The notes: generated by a model not told the origin, from the sequence alone. 64,000 nt of DNA from Leptolyngbya sp. O-77 (GCF_001548395.1 NZ_AP017367.1:4625001-4689000); one strand, 5' to 3'. Positions 17,247-26,448 are shown, counted from the stretch's first letter. Numbers and translations are program-made.

Positions 17247-19508
17247 CTAGACGCGATCATGAAAGGTGCGGCTGATGACATCCAACTGCTGCGCCTTGGT
17301 GAGCTTGATGAAGTTAACCGCGTAGCCCGACACTCGAATCGTGAGTTGTGGATATTGTTCAGGATGCGCCATCGCGTCGAGCAAGGTTTCTCGATTGAGT
17401 ACGTTCACGTTGACGTGATGCCCCCGATCGTGGAAATAGCCGTCTAGTAAGCTCACCAGATTTTGGATGCGATCGCCCGTCTGCTTTCCTAATGCGTCGG
17501 GCACGATGGAAAAGGTATAGGAAATGCCATCTTTGGCGTGGGTGTAGGGCAGCTTGGCGACAGAGGCGAGGGAGGCGATCGCCCCCTTGGTGTCGCGGCC
17601 ATGCATCGGGTTTGCACCGGGGGCAAAGGGCACGCCGGCCTTTCGCCCGTCGGGGGTGCTGCCCGTCTTCTTGCCGTAGACCACATTGGAAGTAATCGTC
17701 AGCACAGACTGGGTGGGCACGGCATCGCGGTAGGTACGATGCCGCCGCAGCTTGTTCATAAAGGTCGTCACCAGGTTTGCGGCAATGTCATCTACCCGGT
17801 CATCGTTGTTCCCAAATTTTGGATAATCACCTTCCACGTCATAGTCCACAGCAAGTCCAGACTCATTCCGCAACACTTTCACCTTGGCATAGCGAATCGC
17901 GGACAGCGAATCCGCCACCACCGAAAGTCCTGCAATGCCACAGGCCATCGTGCGATAGACCTCCCGATCGTGCAGCGCCATTTCTATCCGCTCGTAGCAG
18001 TACTTGTCGTGCATATAGTGAATGACGTTCAGCGTGTTGATGTATAGCTCTGCCAACCAAGTCAACAGTCTGTCGAATTTTTCCATCACCTCGTCGGGAT
18101 TTAGATAATCCGACAGGATGGGGCGGAACGGGGGCGCTACTTGTTCGCCTGTATTTTCATCTCGACCACCGTTGATGGCGTAGAGCAGGGCTTTGGCCAG
18201 ATTGACCCGTGCGCCAAAGAATTGCATTTGCTTGCCCACGCGCATGGCAGACACACAGCAGGCGATCGCATAATCATCGCCAAACTCAGGCCGCATCAGG
18301 TCGTCGTTTTCATACTGAATTGAACTGGTTTCAATGGAAACCCTGGCGCAATATCGCTTGAACGCTTCTGGCAGTCGTTCAGACCACAGCACTGTGAGGT
18401 TGGGTTCTGGAGCCGGGCCCAGATTCTTCAGCGTGTGCAGCATTCGGAAGCTGGTTTTTGTTACCAGCGGCCGCCCATCTTCTCCCATGCCGCCAATGGA
18501 TTCCGTCACCCAGGTCGGGTCGCCCGAAAATAGCTCGTTATACTCCGGCGTTCGCAGGAACCGCACCATCCGCAGCTTCATAACAAACTGGTCGATGAGT
18601 TCCTGAATGTCGATTTCCGTAGCCGTGCCGTTTCGCAGATCCCGCTCGCAGTAGATATCTAGGAACGTAGACACCCGCCCCAGTGACATCGCCGCGCCGT
18701 TTTGCTCTTTCACGGCGGCCAGATAGCCAAAATAAAGCCACTGCACGGCTTCTTGGGCATTGGCGGCCGGGGCGCTGAGGTCACAGCCGTAGCTGGCGGC
18801 CATTTGCTTCAGTTCCTCCAGCGCCCGGATCTGTTCCGACAGTTCCTCCCGCAGCCGAATGGTGGGTTCATCGCTGAGGGTTTCAAGCGACCGCTTCTGG
18901 TCTTTCTTATCTTCAATCAGGCGATCGCACCCATACAGCGCCACTCGCCGATAGTCACCAATAATCCGCCCTCGCCCATAGGCATCGGGTAGCCCGGTGA
19001 TAATGCCCGAACGCCGTGCCATCCGCATTTCCTGGGTGTAGGCATCAAATACGCCGTCGTTATGTGTTTTGCGATATTGCGTGAAAACGGCTTCTGTCTC
19101 TGGATCGAGCGTGTAGCCGTAGGCATTCAGCGCTGCCTTCACAACCCGAATGCCGCCAAAGGGCATAATCGCCCGCTTCAGCGGTTGGTCGGTTTGTAGC
19201 CCCACAATCCGCTCCAGTTCGCGGTTAATGTAGCCCGGCGGGTGGGAGGTGATGCTCGACACCACCCGCGTATCGGCATCCAAAATGCCCCGTTCTCGCT
19301 CAGCTTGCATGAATTGGGTCACTTGCTGCCACAGGGTGCGCGTGGCAGCGGTGGGACGTGCTAAAAACGCCTCATTCCCGGTGTAGGGCGTGTAATTTTT
19401 CTGGATAAAGTCGCGCACGTCAATCCGTTCTACCCAGACTCCGGGCACAAACCCGTCCCAGGGCGATCGCGCTTGACTGGCATCCGGTTCTAAAACAAGC
19501 GTTGGCAT
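17247..19508 (-). CDS. pflB: formate C-acetyltransferase (pyruvate formate-lyase)
   Basis: 753 residues, like the E. coli enzyme (760). Converts pyruvate and CoA to acetyl-CoA and formate. The adjacent active-site cysteines are at about 416-417 (YAIACCVSAMRVGKQMQFFG), and the glycyl-radical site is in RVSGYAVNF at about Gly728. ATG 19508 has AGGAGG in front. It is uncommon in cyanobacteria, so its presence with pflA and adhE marks a fermentative, probably mat or hot-spring, lifestyle. A 13-bp tandem array lies immediately upstream. Confidence 0.96.
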   Translation of the reverse strand: MPTLVLEPDASQARSPWDGFVPGVWVERIDVRDFIQKNYTPYTGNEAFLARPTAATRTLWQQVTQFMQAERERGILDADTRVVSSITSHPPGYINRELERIVGLQTDQPLKRAIMPFGGIRVVKAALNAYGYTLDPETEAVFTQYRKTHNDGVFDAYTQEMRMARRSGIITGLPDAYGRGRIIGDYRRVALYGCDRLIEDKKDQKRSLETLSDEPTIRLREELSEQIRALEELKQMAASYGCDLSAPAANAQEAVQWLYFGYLAAVKEQNGAAMSLGRVSTFLDIYCERDLRNGTATEIDIQELIDQFVMKLRMVRFLRTPEYNELFSGDPTWVTESIGGMGEDGRPLVTKTSFRMLHTLKNLGPAPEPNLTVLWSERLPEAFKRYCARVSIETSSIQYENDDLMRPEFGDDYAIACCVSAMRVGKQMQFFGARVNLAKALLYAINGGRDENTGEQVAPPFRPILSDYLNPDEVMEKFDRLLTWLAELYINTLNVIHYMHDKYCYERIEMALHDREVYRTMACGIAGLSVVADSLSAIRYAKVKVLRNESGLAVDYDVEGDYPKFGNNDDRVDDIAANLVTTFMNKLRRHRTYRDAVPTQSVLTITSNVVYGKKTGSTPDGRKAGVPFAPGANPMHGRDTKGAIASLASVAKLPYTHAKDGISYTFSIVPDALGKQTGDRIQNLVSLLDGYFHDRGHHVNVNVLNRETLLDAMAHPEQYPQLTIRVSGYAVNFIKLTKAQQLDVISRTFHDRV

Positions 19509-19519
19509 AGTGCCTCCTT

Positions 19520-19571
19520 GAACGTAAGACCTGAAGGTAAGACTTGAACGTAAGACTTGAAGGTAAGACCT
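19520..19571. repeat. 13-bp tandem array upstream of pflB
   Basis: Four exact-length copies of GAASGTAAGACYT, with C/G and C/T alternating between copies. It starts 12 bases upstream of the pflB ATG, just beyond the ribosome-binding site, so it lies in the 5' untranslated region or promoter. Confidence 0.92.
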
Positions 19572-19636
19572 GAAATTAGAAAAAGCGGCGGGTTCGCAGG
19601 GCCAGCCAGATTCCGGGCCGGCCCCGCGCCGGGGGG

Positions 19637-22429
19637 CTATGAGTCGTCCGCCGCTACAGAGGGAATTGAGGGCGGAATCGAGGGCATCTCCGCCATCACC
19701 GAGGCAGACAGATCGCCTACGTCCGCAGGTTCATGCTCGCTGGGGTTTGGCGCAAGCTGCTGACTGGCGCGGGCAATTTCTGCGCGATAGCACAGCGGCA
19801 CGTCGTCTGGATCGGCCTGGGGCCCCTCATAGGCCAACACAAATAGCTCCTTCAGGTCTTGGATCAGCGGGTAGCGAGGATTTGCCCCCGTGCATTGGTC
19901 GTCGAAGGCGCGGTTGGCCAGGTTATCAAGCTGGGCATAGAACGAAGCGCGATCGCCCCCCGGATAGGAGGACTGCCCCATCTGACTGAGCGCTTCCGCC
20001 AGGGTTGCCGGAATCTCGACATTGCGCTTTAGTTCTTCCACCGCGATGATCAGCCGTTCCACCTTTTCATCGGTTGTGTTGCCCCCCAGGTGCAGATGGT
20101 CGGCAATTTGGGCATAGCGGGCCTTGGCGTTGGGGTATTTGTATTGCGGGAAGATTGCCTGCTTGAAGGGTTGATCTGTGGCGTTGTAGCGAATTACATG
20201 GGAGATCAGCAGCGCATTAGCCAGTCCGTGTGGAACATGGAACATCGCGCCAAGCTGGTGCGCCATCGAGTGGCAGATGCCCAAAAACGCATTGGCAAAG
20301 GCCATGCCCGCAATCGTGGCGGCATAGTGAATCCGCTCGCGGGCTTCAGCGTCACTAGCTCCGCTGCGATAGGAGCGCGGCAGATATTGGAACAGGAGGG
20401 CGATCGCCTCTAGCGCCAGCCCGTTGGTAAAGTCCGTCGCAAACACCGACACATAGGCTTCAACTGCATGGGTCAGCGCGTCAATCCCGCTCCAGGCCGT
20501 CAGCTTGGGTGGCATCGTCAGCACCAGATCCGGGTCTACAATCGCCAGACTAGGAGTCAGGGCATAGTCTGCTAGGGGATATTTAATGCCCTCCCGGTCA
20601 TCCGTAACCACAGCAAAAGGCGTGACCTCAGACCCCGTTCCTGAGGTGGTCGGAATCGCCACCAGCAGGGCTTTTTGACCCAGCGGCGGCAGTTCATACA
20701 CCCGCTTGCGAATGTCCATAAACCGCATCGCCACGCCCGCAAATTCCACCTCCGGCTGCTCATACATCAGCCACATGATCTTGGCCGCATCCATCGGCGA
20801 GCCGCCGCCCAGCGCAATAATCACGTCCGGCTGAAACCGCCGCAACTGCTCCAGTCCGCGATTCACATTCGATAGCGTCGGGTCAGGTTCGACCTCGTGA
20901 AACACGTCGTAGCGAATTTTCAAATCCTCCAGAACCCGCGTGACAGGGTTGACCATGCCCAGGTCAAAGAGCGGCTTATCGGTCACAATAAATGCCCGCT
21001 GCCTGCCTACCAAGTCGCCCAGCGCCATCGGCAAGCAGCCGCTCTTGAAGTAGACCTTGGGCGGTACACGGAACCAAAGCATATTTTCGCGCCGCTGCGA
21101 CACGGTTTTGATATTCAGCAGGTGATGCACGGTGACATTGCCAGAGATTGAGTTGCCGCCCCAGGTACCGCAGCCTAGCGTCAGCGACGGATCGAGCCTG
21201 AAGTTATACAAATCACCAATTGCCCCCTGGGAAGCTGGCGTGTTGATCAGCACGCGCCCTGTTTGCATCCGCGTTTCAAAAAGCTGAATTTCGGAACGCT
21301 GGGCGGTATCGATGTAGAGGGCGGCGGTGTGCCCCTTGCCGCCAAAGTTAATGAGTTCTTCGGCACGGGCGATCGCCCCTTCAAAGTTGGCTGCCCGATA
21401 AAACGCCAGAATCGGCGACAGTTTTTCCCAGGCAAACGGCTCATCCAGGGCCACTCGGTCGGTTTCAGCCAGCAGCACCTTGGTTTGTGGCGGCACGGAG
21501 ATTCCCGCCAGTTTTGCCAGCGTTTGTACCGACTGTCCCACGATGGCCGCATTCAGCCGCCCATTCTGCACAATCTGTTCACCCAGTTTCGCCTTCTCCT
21601 CTGGATTCAAGAAATGGGCCCCTCGCGCTGTAAACTCTTGCTTGACCGCATCGTAAATAGAATCAACCACAATCACCGACTGCTCTGACGCGCAAATCAT
21701 GCCGTTATCAAACGTTTTGCTGAGTAAGATAGAACTCACCGCCGTCTGAATATCTGCACTTTCGGCAATCACGGCGGGCGTGTTGCCTGCGCCCACCCCC
21801 AGCGACGGATGCCCGGATGAGTAAGCCGCCTGCACCATTCCCGGCCCACCCGTTGCCAGAATCAGCTTAATCTTTGGATGCTGCATCAATGCCTGCGATA
21901 GTTCCACGGACGGTTCATCAATCCAGCCGATGATATGATCTGGCGCACCCGCAGCGACAGCGGCCTGAAGAATGATTCGTGCCGCTTCCACAGTACAGCG
22001 TTTGGCGCGGGGATGGGGCGAAAAAATGATGGCATTGCGAGTTTTTAGAGCAATTAGCGACTTGAAAATGGCGGTCGAAGTGGGGTTTGTTGTAGGAACA
22101 ATACCCGCCAGGATTCCCACAGGCTCGGCAATTTTTTGAATGCCAAAGGTGTCATCTTCTTCGATCAGCCCGCAGGTGCGCTCATGCCTGTACCTGTTGT
22201 AGATAATTTCCGAGGCAAAGTGGTTTTTGATCACCTTGTCCTCAACAATGCCCATCCCGGTTTCTGCAACGGCCAGCTTGGCCAGATCAATCCGGTGGGC
22301 GTTAGCCGCTTGGGCAGCTTGCTTAAAAATCCAGTCTACCTGGCTCTGGGTGTAGGTTGCGTATTGAGCCTGGGCTGCCTTGACTCGTTCGATCAGCGTT
22401 TCCAATTCTTGAATCGTAGTAACCTGCAT
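19637..22429 (-). CDS. adhE: bifunctional acetaldehyde-CoA / alcohol dehydrogenase
   Basis: 930 residues; ATG 22429 has AAGGAG upstream. The N-terminal half is an aldehyde dehydrogenase (VGAGNTPAVI, catalytic Cys in FDNGMICASEQSV, INFGGKGHTAALY). The C-terminal half is an iron-dependent alcohol dehydrogenase (ALGGGSPMDAAKIMW, GICHSMAHQLGAMFHVPHG). Together they reduce acetyl-CoA to ethanol using two NADH, the electron outlet for PflB. It is about 40 residues longer than E. coli AdhE because of a Ser/Pro/Ala-rich tail (from about residue 885). Members of the family assemble into spirosomes. It precedes pflB by 128 bp, so one operon is plausible. Confidence 0.95.
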   Translation of the reverse strand: MQVTTIQELETLIERVKAAQAQYATYTQSQVDWIFKQAAQAANAHRIDLAKLAVAETGMGIVEDKVIKNHFASEIIYNRYRHERTCGLIEEDDTFGIQKIAEPVGILAGIVPTTNPTSTAIFKSLIALKTRNAIIFSPHPRAKRCTVEAARIILQAAVAAGAPDHIIGWIDEPSVELSQALMQHPKIKLILATGGPGMVQAAYSSGHPSLGVGAGNTPAVIAESADIQTAVSSILLSKTFDNGMICASEQSVIVVDSIYDAVKQEFTARGAHFLNPEEKAKLGEQIVQNGRLNAAIVGQSVQTLAKLAGISVPPQTKVLLAETDRVALDEPFAWEKLSPILAFYRAANFEGAIARAEELINFGGKGHTAALYIDTAQRSEIQLFETRMQTGRVLINTPASQGAIGDLYNFRLDPSLTLGCGTWGGNSISGNVTVHHLLNIKTVSQRRENMLWFRVPPKVYFKSGCLPMALGDLVGRQRAFIVTDKPLFDLGMVNPVTRVLEDLKIRYDVFHEVEPDPTLSNVNRGLEQLRRFQPDVIIALGGGSPMDAAKIMWLMYEQPEVEFAGVAMRFMDIRKRVYELPPLGQKALLVAIPTTSGTGSEVTPFAVVTDDREGIKYPLADYALTPSLAIVDPDLVLTMPPKLTAWSGIDALTHAVEAYVSVFATDFTNGLALEAIALLFQYLPRSYRSGASDAEARERIHYAATIAGMAFANAFLGICHSMAHQLGAMFHVPHGLANALLISHVIRYNATDQPFKQAIFPQYKYPNAKARYAQIADHLHLGGNTTDEKVERLIIAVEELKRNVEIPATLAEALSQMGQSSYPGGDRASFYAQLDNLANRAFDDQCTGANPRYPLIQDLKELFVLAYEGPQADPDDVPLCYRAEIARASQQLAPNPSEHEPADVGDLSASVMAEMPSIPPSIPSVAADDS

Positions 22430-22800
22430 AGGGACTCCTTAACTGGTGTGAGTAGGTGTGGATCTGAGTCGGCGGTGTAGCGTCTACGATCTTCAAGCGT
22501 TAGCGCATCGTGTGTCCAAATACGTTTCCAGATACGTTTCCAAATGCGTTTCCAGACGTGCTTCCAACTGCGTTTCCAAATGCGTTTCCAACTGTGCTTC
22601 AGTAAAAACAGCAAGAGGATCTTTGGGCTTCACAAAACCATCTCTCTAGTTTCCTCACAAGCCGAACAGTTCCATCATCAATCCCTACAAAATTCCTGCA
22701 ACGTGAGGGTCAAGGCAAGCTCAGGGTCAGGCTCGATACGCATCTGGTTTTGAGGCTCTTTGAGGCTCTTTCATGCTCTTTCTGAGCCTGACTCTCCTAG
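22430..22800. other. 371-bp gap upstream of adhE with a 12-bp repeat array
   Basis: Apart from the array at 22521-22604, the adhE ribosome-binding site and some repeated GAGGCTCTTT motifs near 22750-22780 (after the oxidase stop codon), I see no gene or clear terminator. Confidence 0.5.
22521..22604. repeat. 12-bp tandem array upstream of adhE (TGCGTTTCCARA)
   Basis: Seven 12-bp units, 92 bp before the adhE start. Because 12 is a multiple of three, the minus strand stays open and would encode WKRI-like tetrapeptides from a TTG at 22614, overlapping the adhE start. No ribosome-binding site precedes that TTG, so translation is unlikely. Confidence 0.9.
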
Positions 22801-23520
22801 CTATGAGCGCGTCACGACTTCTTTTTCCTCAGCTTTCTCAATCAAAACTGGCTCTGCGACGGTGTTTGACGGCAATTCCTGAAGAGGTTCGTAGCCGAGT
22901 CTGCCCGTATGGTCTGCTTGCTGGCAGGCCACCATCGTTTTTACGTGTTCTCGCTCGTCATCGCGAATGGCAACAAACACGTCATACAGATTGTTAATTG
23001 CTGGACGACGTTCCTGCGGACGATGGGCCGTTTGAAACGCGTCAAATAGATACAGATCGCCCGTTTGGTAATATTCAAGGGCTACTTGAGGAGCAGACTG
23101 AGCCTTTAGGGTTTCGCCTTCCTGCACCAAGAACAGGTCGTAGGTATGATAGGCATGTTCCTCTACTAGCTCCATAAAGTGATACGCCGACTTGGGTGAG
23201 ATAATATACAGCGCCACGATAATCCAGTAGTAGAGCAAGGCAACGCTGCGGGCTAGAAGGCGATCGCCCCAGGATTGGCTACCCCCCAACGCTTCCATAA
23301 TCAGCAGATGGTGTAGCTCGTTCCAAGACTCGGCAAAGTGTACCTTGAGCCACTCCACACGCCGCCACAATCCCAGCGTCTCGTACAAATGCAAAACCGA
23401 CAGGTAAGAAAAGTAGGGAACGCGAGCTACAGTTTCCAGCACGTAAAACCGAGGAATCGGACGATCGCGATAAATCTGGTTGATCACAAACACCAGCACG
23501 CCAACGAGTAACTTAACCAT
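22801..23520 (-). CDS. plastoquinol terminal oxidase (alternative oxidase/PTOX type)
   Basis: 239 residues; GGAGAA lies upstream of the ATG. A membrane-bound di-iron protein that oxidises quinol and reduces oxygen to water without pumping protons. All four iron-ligand motifs are visible: LETVARVPYFSYLSVLHLYE, NELHHLLIMEALGG, EEHAYHTYD and RDDEREHVKTM. The YETLGLWRR and HAYHTYD variants are those of the plastid terminal oxidase (IMMUTANS) branch rather than mitochondrial AOX. The last ~35 residues are a variable acidic tail. It lies directly upstream of adhE, an unusual pairing of an oxygen-consuming safety valve with oxygen-sensitive fermentation. Confidence 0.92.
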   Translation of the reverse strand: MVKLLVGVLVFVINQIYRDRPIPRFYVLETVARVPYFSYLSVLHLYETLGLWRRVEWLKVHFAESWNELHHLLIMEALGGSQSWGDRLLARSVALLYYWIIVALYIISPKSAYHFMELVEEHAYHTYDLFLVQEGETLKAQSAPQVALEYYQTGDLYLFDAFQTAHRPQERRPAINNLYDVFVAIRDDEREHVKTMVACQQADHTGRLGYEPLQELPSNTVAEPVLIEKAEEKEVVTRS

Positions 23521-23821
23521 TCAGCCAATTCTCCAAAAAGTGAGTGTGCAACGGGCAGCTTGAAGCGGAATGGGATGTACCGGATGCACAAGTGCCCAGA
23601 TGACAGCAGGACTAAGGCAGCGGTTTGTTGAGTACTTGCCTTTGCCCCCATGATGAAAGACACGCCTCAGGAGGACAAGACAGTTTCCAAAATGCACACC
23701 CAGTTACCCAGAGGAAAAGAATCAGATGGGTGCTGGATTTGGACGGAACTGGAAGAAAACGTTAAACCTGACGAATTCGTATCCCTTGCACTAATAGCCT
23801 GGTATCGGGTCGAAGAAGCTA
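23521..23821. other. 301-bp divergent region between the oxidase gene and the HxlR gene
   Basis: Shared upstream region for two divergent genes. A 63-codon open frame inside it has no recognisable features. No clear promoter or palindrome identified. Confidence 0.4.
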
Positions 23822-24382
23822 TTGGATGGATCACTTGCTAATCCTGAGATAGATCAATTGCACCCCTACAGTTCAGGAGATAGTCCGTTGGATTCTCGCT
23901 CTCATTCTTCCTCTGATTTCAAATGCCCGATTCAGTTTACGCTCGACTTGATTGGCAGCAAGTGGGCCATTTTGATTTTGCGCGAGCTGTTTGCCAGTGG
24001 GTCAAATCAGAATGGTCGCCCTGCCCGCCGAACCCATGAATTTCTCGATGCACTGCCAGGGCTAAGCACCAAAACGCTGATGGTGCGGCTGCGGGAGCTA
24101 GAAGAACACGGACTCATAGAGCGGACGGTCTATGCAGAGATTCCGCCCCGTGTGGAGTATCGGTTGACGGACAAGGGCCGAGAAATTCAGCCCGTGATGG
24201 CGGCGCTGCATCAGGTGGGGATGCGCTGGCTTCAGCAGGGGGTCTGCGAGTGTCCGCTGGATATGCCTCATCAGGAAGCGCCGCAATCCGACGCTTTGCC
24301 CGACGCTTTGCCGGCGATCGCCCCCAACACCCAGCCCCATCTCGCCGCCTGTAGCAGTAGCAGAGTAGAATCACAGGTGTAA
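23822..24382 (+). CDS. HxlR family transcriptional regulator
   Basis: 186 residues from the TTG at 23822; the true start is uncertain, and the conserved domain begins near residue 36. Winged helix-turn-helix of the HxlR type: CPIQFTLDLIGSKWAILILRELF, FLDALPGLSTKTLMVRLRELEEHGLIER, then VEYRLTDKGREIQPV. HxlR proteins often use one cysteine near the N-terminus of this domain as a redox or electrophile sensor, and the Cys in FKCPIQ is in that position. Two more cysteines lie in GVCECPLD. It is divergent from the oxidase-adhE-pfl genes, which makes it a candidate regulator of that island (inference). The C-terminal ~45 residues are low complexity. Confidence 0.85.
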   Translation: MDGSLANPEIDQLHPYSSGDSPLDSRSHSSSDFKCPIQFTLDLIGSKWAILILRELFASGSNQNGRPARRTHEFLDALPGLSTKTLMVRLRELEEHGLIERTVYAEIPPRVEYRLTDKGREIQPVMAALHQVGMRWLQQGVCECPLDMPHQEAPQSDALPDALPAIAPNTQPHLAACSSSRVESQV

Positions 24383-24387
24383 TCGCT

Positions 24388-24500
24388 GATTGCAATGCCG
24401 GCTGCAATCCCTGGCTGCAATCCCTAGTTGCGATGCTGGTTGAAATTCCGGGTTGCAATTCTTGATTGTAATTGCGGTTGCAACCGTCGCAATGCTTGCG
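24388..24500. repeat. degenerate 12-13-bp repeat array upstream of the FTR1-like gene
   Basis: About nine diverged units around GGTTGCAATNCCT fill the space between the HxlR stop and the permease gene. It resembles in period the array before pflB but has a different sequence. Confidence 0.7.
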
Positions 24501-24532
24501 AGTCTGTTCTTGAGTTGGGGCTGTTTGAACCA

Positions 24533-25456
24533 ATGGATTTAACGGCTGCTTTGCCTGCATTTGTGGTGACGTTGCGCGAGGGCGTGGAGGCGGCGCTGGT
24601 GGTGGGCATCGTGCTGGCGTGCCCTCAGCAAAGCGGGGCAGTCGCGGCTGACTCGTGGGTGTATGGCGGTATCGGCGCGGGGCTGGCGGGCAGCGTGCTG
24701 GTGGGCGTGCTGCTGGGCGGCGTGCTGGCGGCGCTGAACCAGTCGCAAGAGAGCTATGCCCCCGTGCTGAAACAGGCACTAGAGGCGGGGTTTGGACTGG
24801 TGGCGATCGCCCTGCTGAGCTGGATGCTGGTGTGGATGACGCGGCAGGCCCGCAGCCTCAAGGCCGAGGTGGAAGGCGCAATTAACTCAGCGTTGCAGCA
24901 GGATGGCGCGGGCTGGGGCGTGTTTGGGCTGATTACCATCGCCGTGCTGCGCGAGGGATTTGAGACCGTGCTGTTTTTGGCGGCGCAGTTTCAGGAAGGG
25001 CTGGCTCCGGCGCTGGGCGCAGTGGCGGGGCTGGTGGGCGCGGTGATCATCGGGATTCTGCTGTTTCAACTGGGCGTAAAAATCAACCTGAAGCGGTTCT
25101 TTCAGGTGATGGGCGTGCTGCTGCTGCTGATTGTGTCGGGGCTGGTGATTTCCATGCTGCGTCATGTGGACATGGCGATCGCCGCCTGGGTGCAGCTTCA
25201 CCCCGATTTGTCCTATCTCTGCTTTAGCGCCGGGCCAGACTGCGTGCTGGGGCCGCAGGTGTGGGATGCCCGCGCCGTGCTGCCCGACAAACAATTTCCC
25301 GGCGTACTGCTGAAGGCGCTGCTGGGCTACCGCGATCAGCTGTATCTGGGGCAGGCGATCGCCTATCTCGCGTTTTTGGGAACCGTTGGCTGGCTCTATT
25401 TTCAGAGCCTCAGCCCAGCCGCGCCCAAAGCCCCGTCCCTACAGCAAAAAGCGTAG
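24533..25456 (+). CDS. FTR1-family iron permease-like membrane protein
   Basis: 307 residues from ATG 24533 (MDLTAALPAFVVTLREGVEAAL); the frame is open upstream, but that part reads through the repeat array. Seven or so membrane segments and two REGxE motifs (TLREGVEAALV near residue 15, VLREGFETVLF near 135), the iron-binding signature of the FTR1/EfeU permeases. A loop with two cysteines (YLCFSAGPDCVLG) lies before the last span. No EfeO/EfeB partner is seen, so high-affinity ferrous or ferric uptake is a family-based inference. The 3' end overlaps the convergent pentapeptide gene by 18 bp. Confidence 0.83.
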   Translation: MDLTAALPAFVVTLREGVEAALVVGIVLACPQQSGAVAADSWVYGGIGAGLAGSVLVGVLLGGVLAALNQSQESYAPVLKQALEAGFGLVAIALLSWMLVWMTRQARSLKAEVEGAINSALQQDGAGWGVFGLITIAVLREGFETVLFLAAQFQEGLAPALGAVAGLVGAVIIGILLFQLGVKINLKRFFQVMGVLLLLIVSGLVISMLRHVDMAIAAWVQLHPDLSYLCFSAGPDCVLGPQVWDARAVLPDKQFPGVLLKALLGYRDQLYLGQAIAYLAFLGTVGWLYFQSLSPAAPKAPSLQQKA

Positions 25457-26239
25457 AAACAGACTCGCCAAGCCTCCAAGGGCACTCACTACATTGCCAA
25501 CGCCGTTGCTGCGCCGCTGGGCCCGCCGTTCCCGCTCTTCGGCTGCTAGGACTTGCTCAATCCCAGTGACAAACCGCTCCGAAAGCTGCTGCCCTGGAAT
25601 GTTTCCCTGAGCCAAAAACATTTGTTGCGCCCGCCGTCCGTCTTCCATCGCCCCTGCTTCATCGCCCAACTGGAGCCGCGCAATGCCCCGCGCCAGCATC
25701 GCGTTTGAAAAGTCGGGCTGGCGGCTGAGGCTCTGGTTGAAATACTGAATCGCATCGGGGAAGTTGCCGCGCTGCGCCTCTGCCAACCCCCAGAGGTAAA
25801 CTTGCTCCACCGACACCAGGGTTTCGGGCAAGCCGATTGCTCGCCACAAGTTTGCCCCGTCCAGCAGCGCCCCGGTCAGGTTTGCGCCATAGAGATAGGC
25901 TTCGCGCAAGTCTGCCCCGCGCAAATCGGCCCCGCGCAGGTCGGCTCCGCCCAGATTGGCATAGGACAACACCGCGCCTTGCAGGTTTGCCCCTTGCAGG
26001 TTTGCCCCTTGCAGGTTCGCCCGGTTCAAATTCGCCAGACTCAGGTCAGAACGGCTGACATCGACCCCCGACAGGTTTGTAAACACCAGCCCCGCCCGGT
26101 GCAAATCACACTGCTGGCATTGGCGATTCGCAAGCAACCGTTGCACATGCTCAAGATTTTCAGCGCGGGCAGGCAGGGCCAAACCTAGCGCAGCCAACAG
26201 TCCTAGCGAAACAAGTTTGGAGTTCATAGCGTTGTTCAA
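25439..26239 (-). CDS. secreted pentapeptide-repeat protein with TPR-like C-terminus
   Basis: 266 residues. Signal peptide LVSLGLLAALGLALPARAEN, then a CQQCDL pair, then about 13 pentapeptide units (NLQGANLQGANLQGAVL..., DLRGADLRGADLREAYL) forming a beta-helix. After residue ~150 a TPR-like pair follows (AEAQRGNFPDAIQYFNQSL, NAMLARGIARLQLGDEAGAME). It ends with a basic RERRAQRR stretch and a hydrophobic tail (ALGGLASLFLRFLL). The DNA repeat encoding the pentapeptides is nearly identical between copies, suggesting recent expansion. The same CxxC-pentapeptide architecture occurs in many cyanobacterial exported proteins of unknown role. Confidence 0.82.
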   Translation of the reverse strand: MNNAMNSKLVSLGLLAALGLALPARAENLEHVQRLLANRQCQQCDLHRAGLVFTNLSGVDVSRSDLSLANLNRANLQGANLQGANLQGAVLSYANLGGADLRGADLRGADLREAYLYGANLTGALLDGANLWRAIGLPETLVSVEQVYLWGLAEAQRGNFPDAIQYFNQSLSRQPDFSNAMLARGIARLQLGDEAGAMEDGRRAQQMFLAQGNIPGQQLSERFVTGIEQVLAAEERERRAQRRSNGVGNVVSALGGLASLFLRFLL

Positions 26240-26448
26240 AACCGGGTGGAGGAGTTCCGCGATATCGCTGCAATACGGTGTGAGTCAACTATGGGATCTA
26301 ACCCTGGGAATCAACCGCTGCAACATCACATTGCCCAAAAGTGTACTGAGAAATCGCAAAACCGGCGCATTAATTTTAATTTTGGCGCTGCACTAGGATA
26401 GCTGCTCTATGATAGAGTACATTTGTTCTTTTTTTGGAGGCGATCACG

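Noticed and set aside
23650..23841. 63-codon frame before the HxlR gene
   Set aside because: No recognisable features or ribosome-binding site; lies in the divergent control region.
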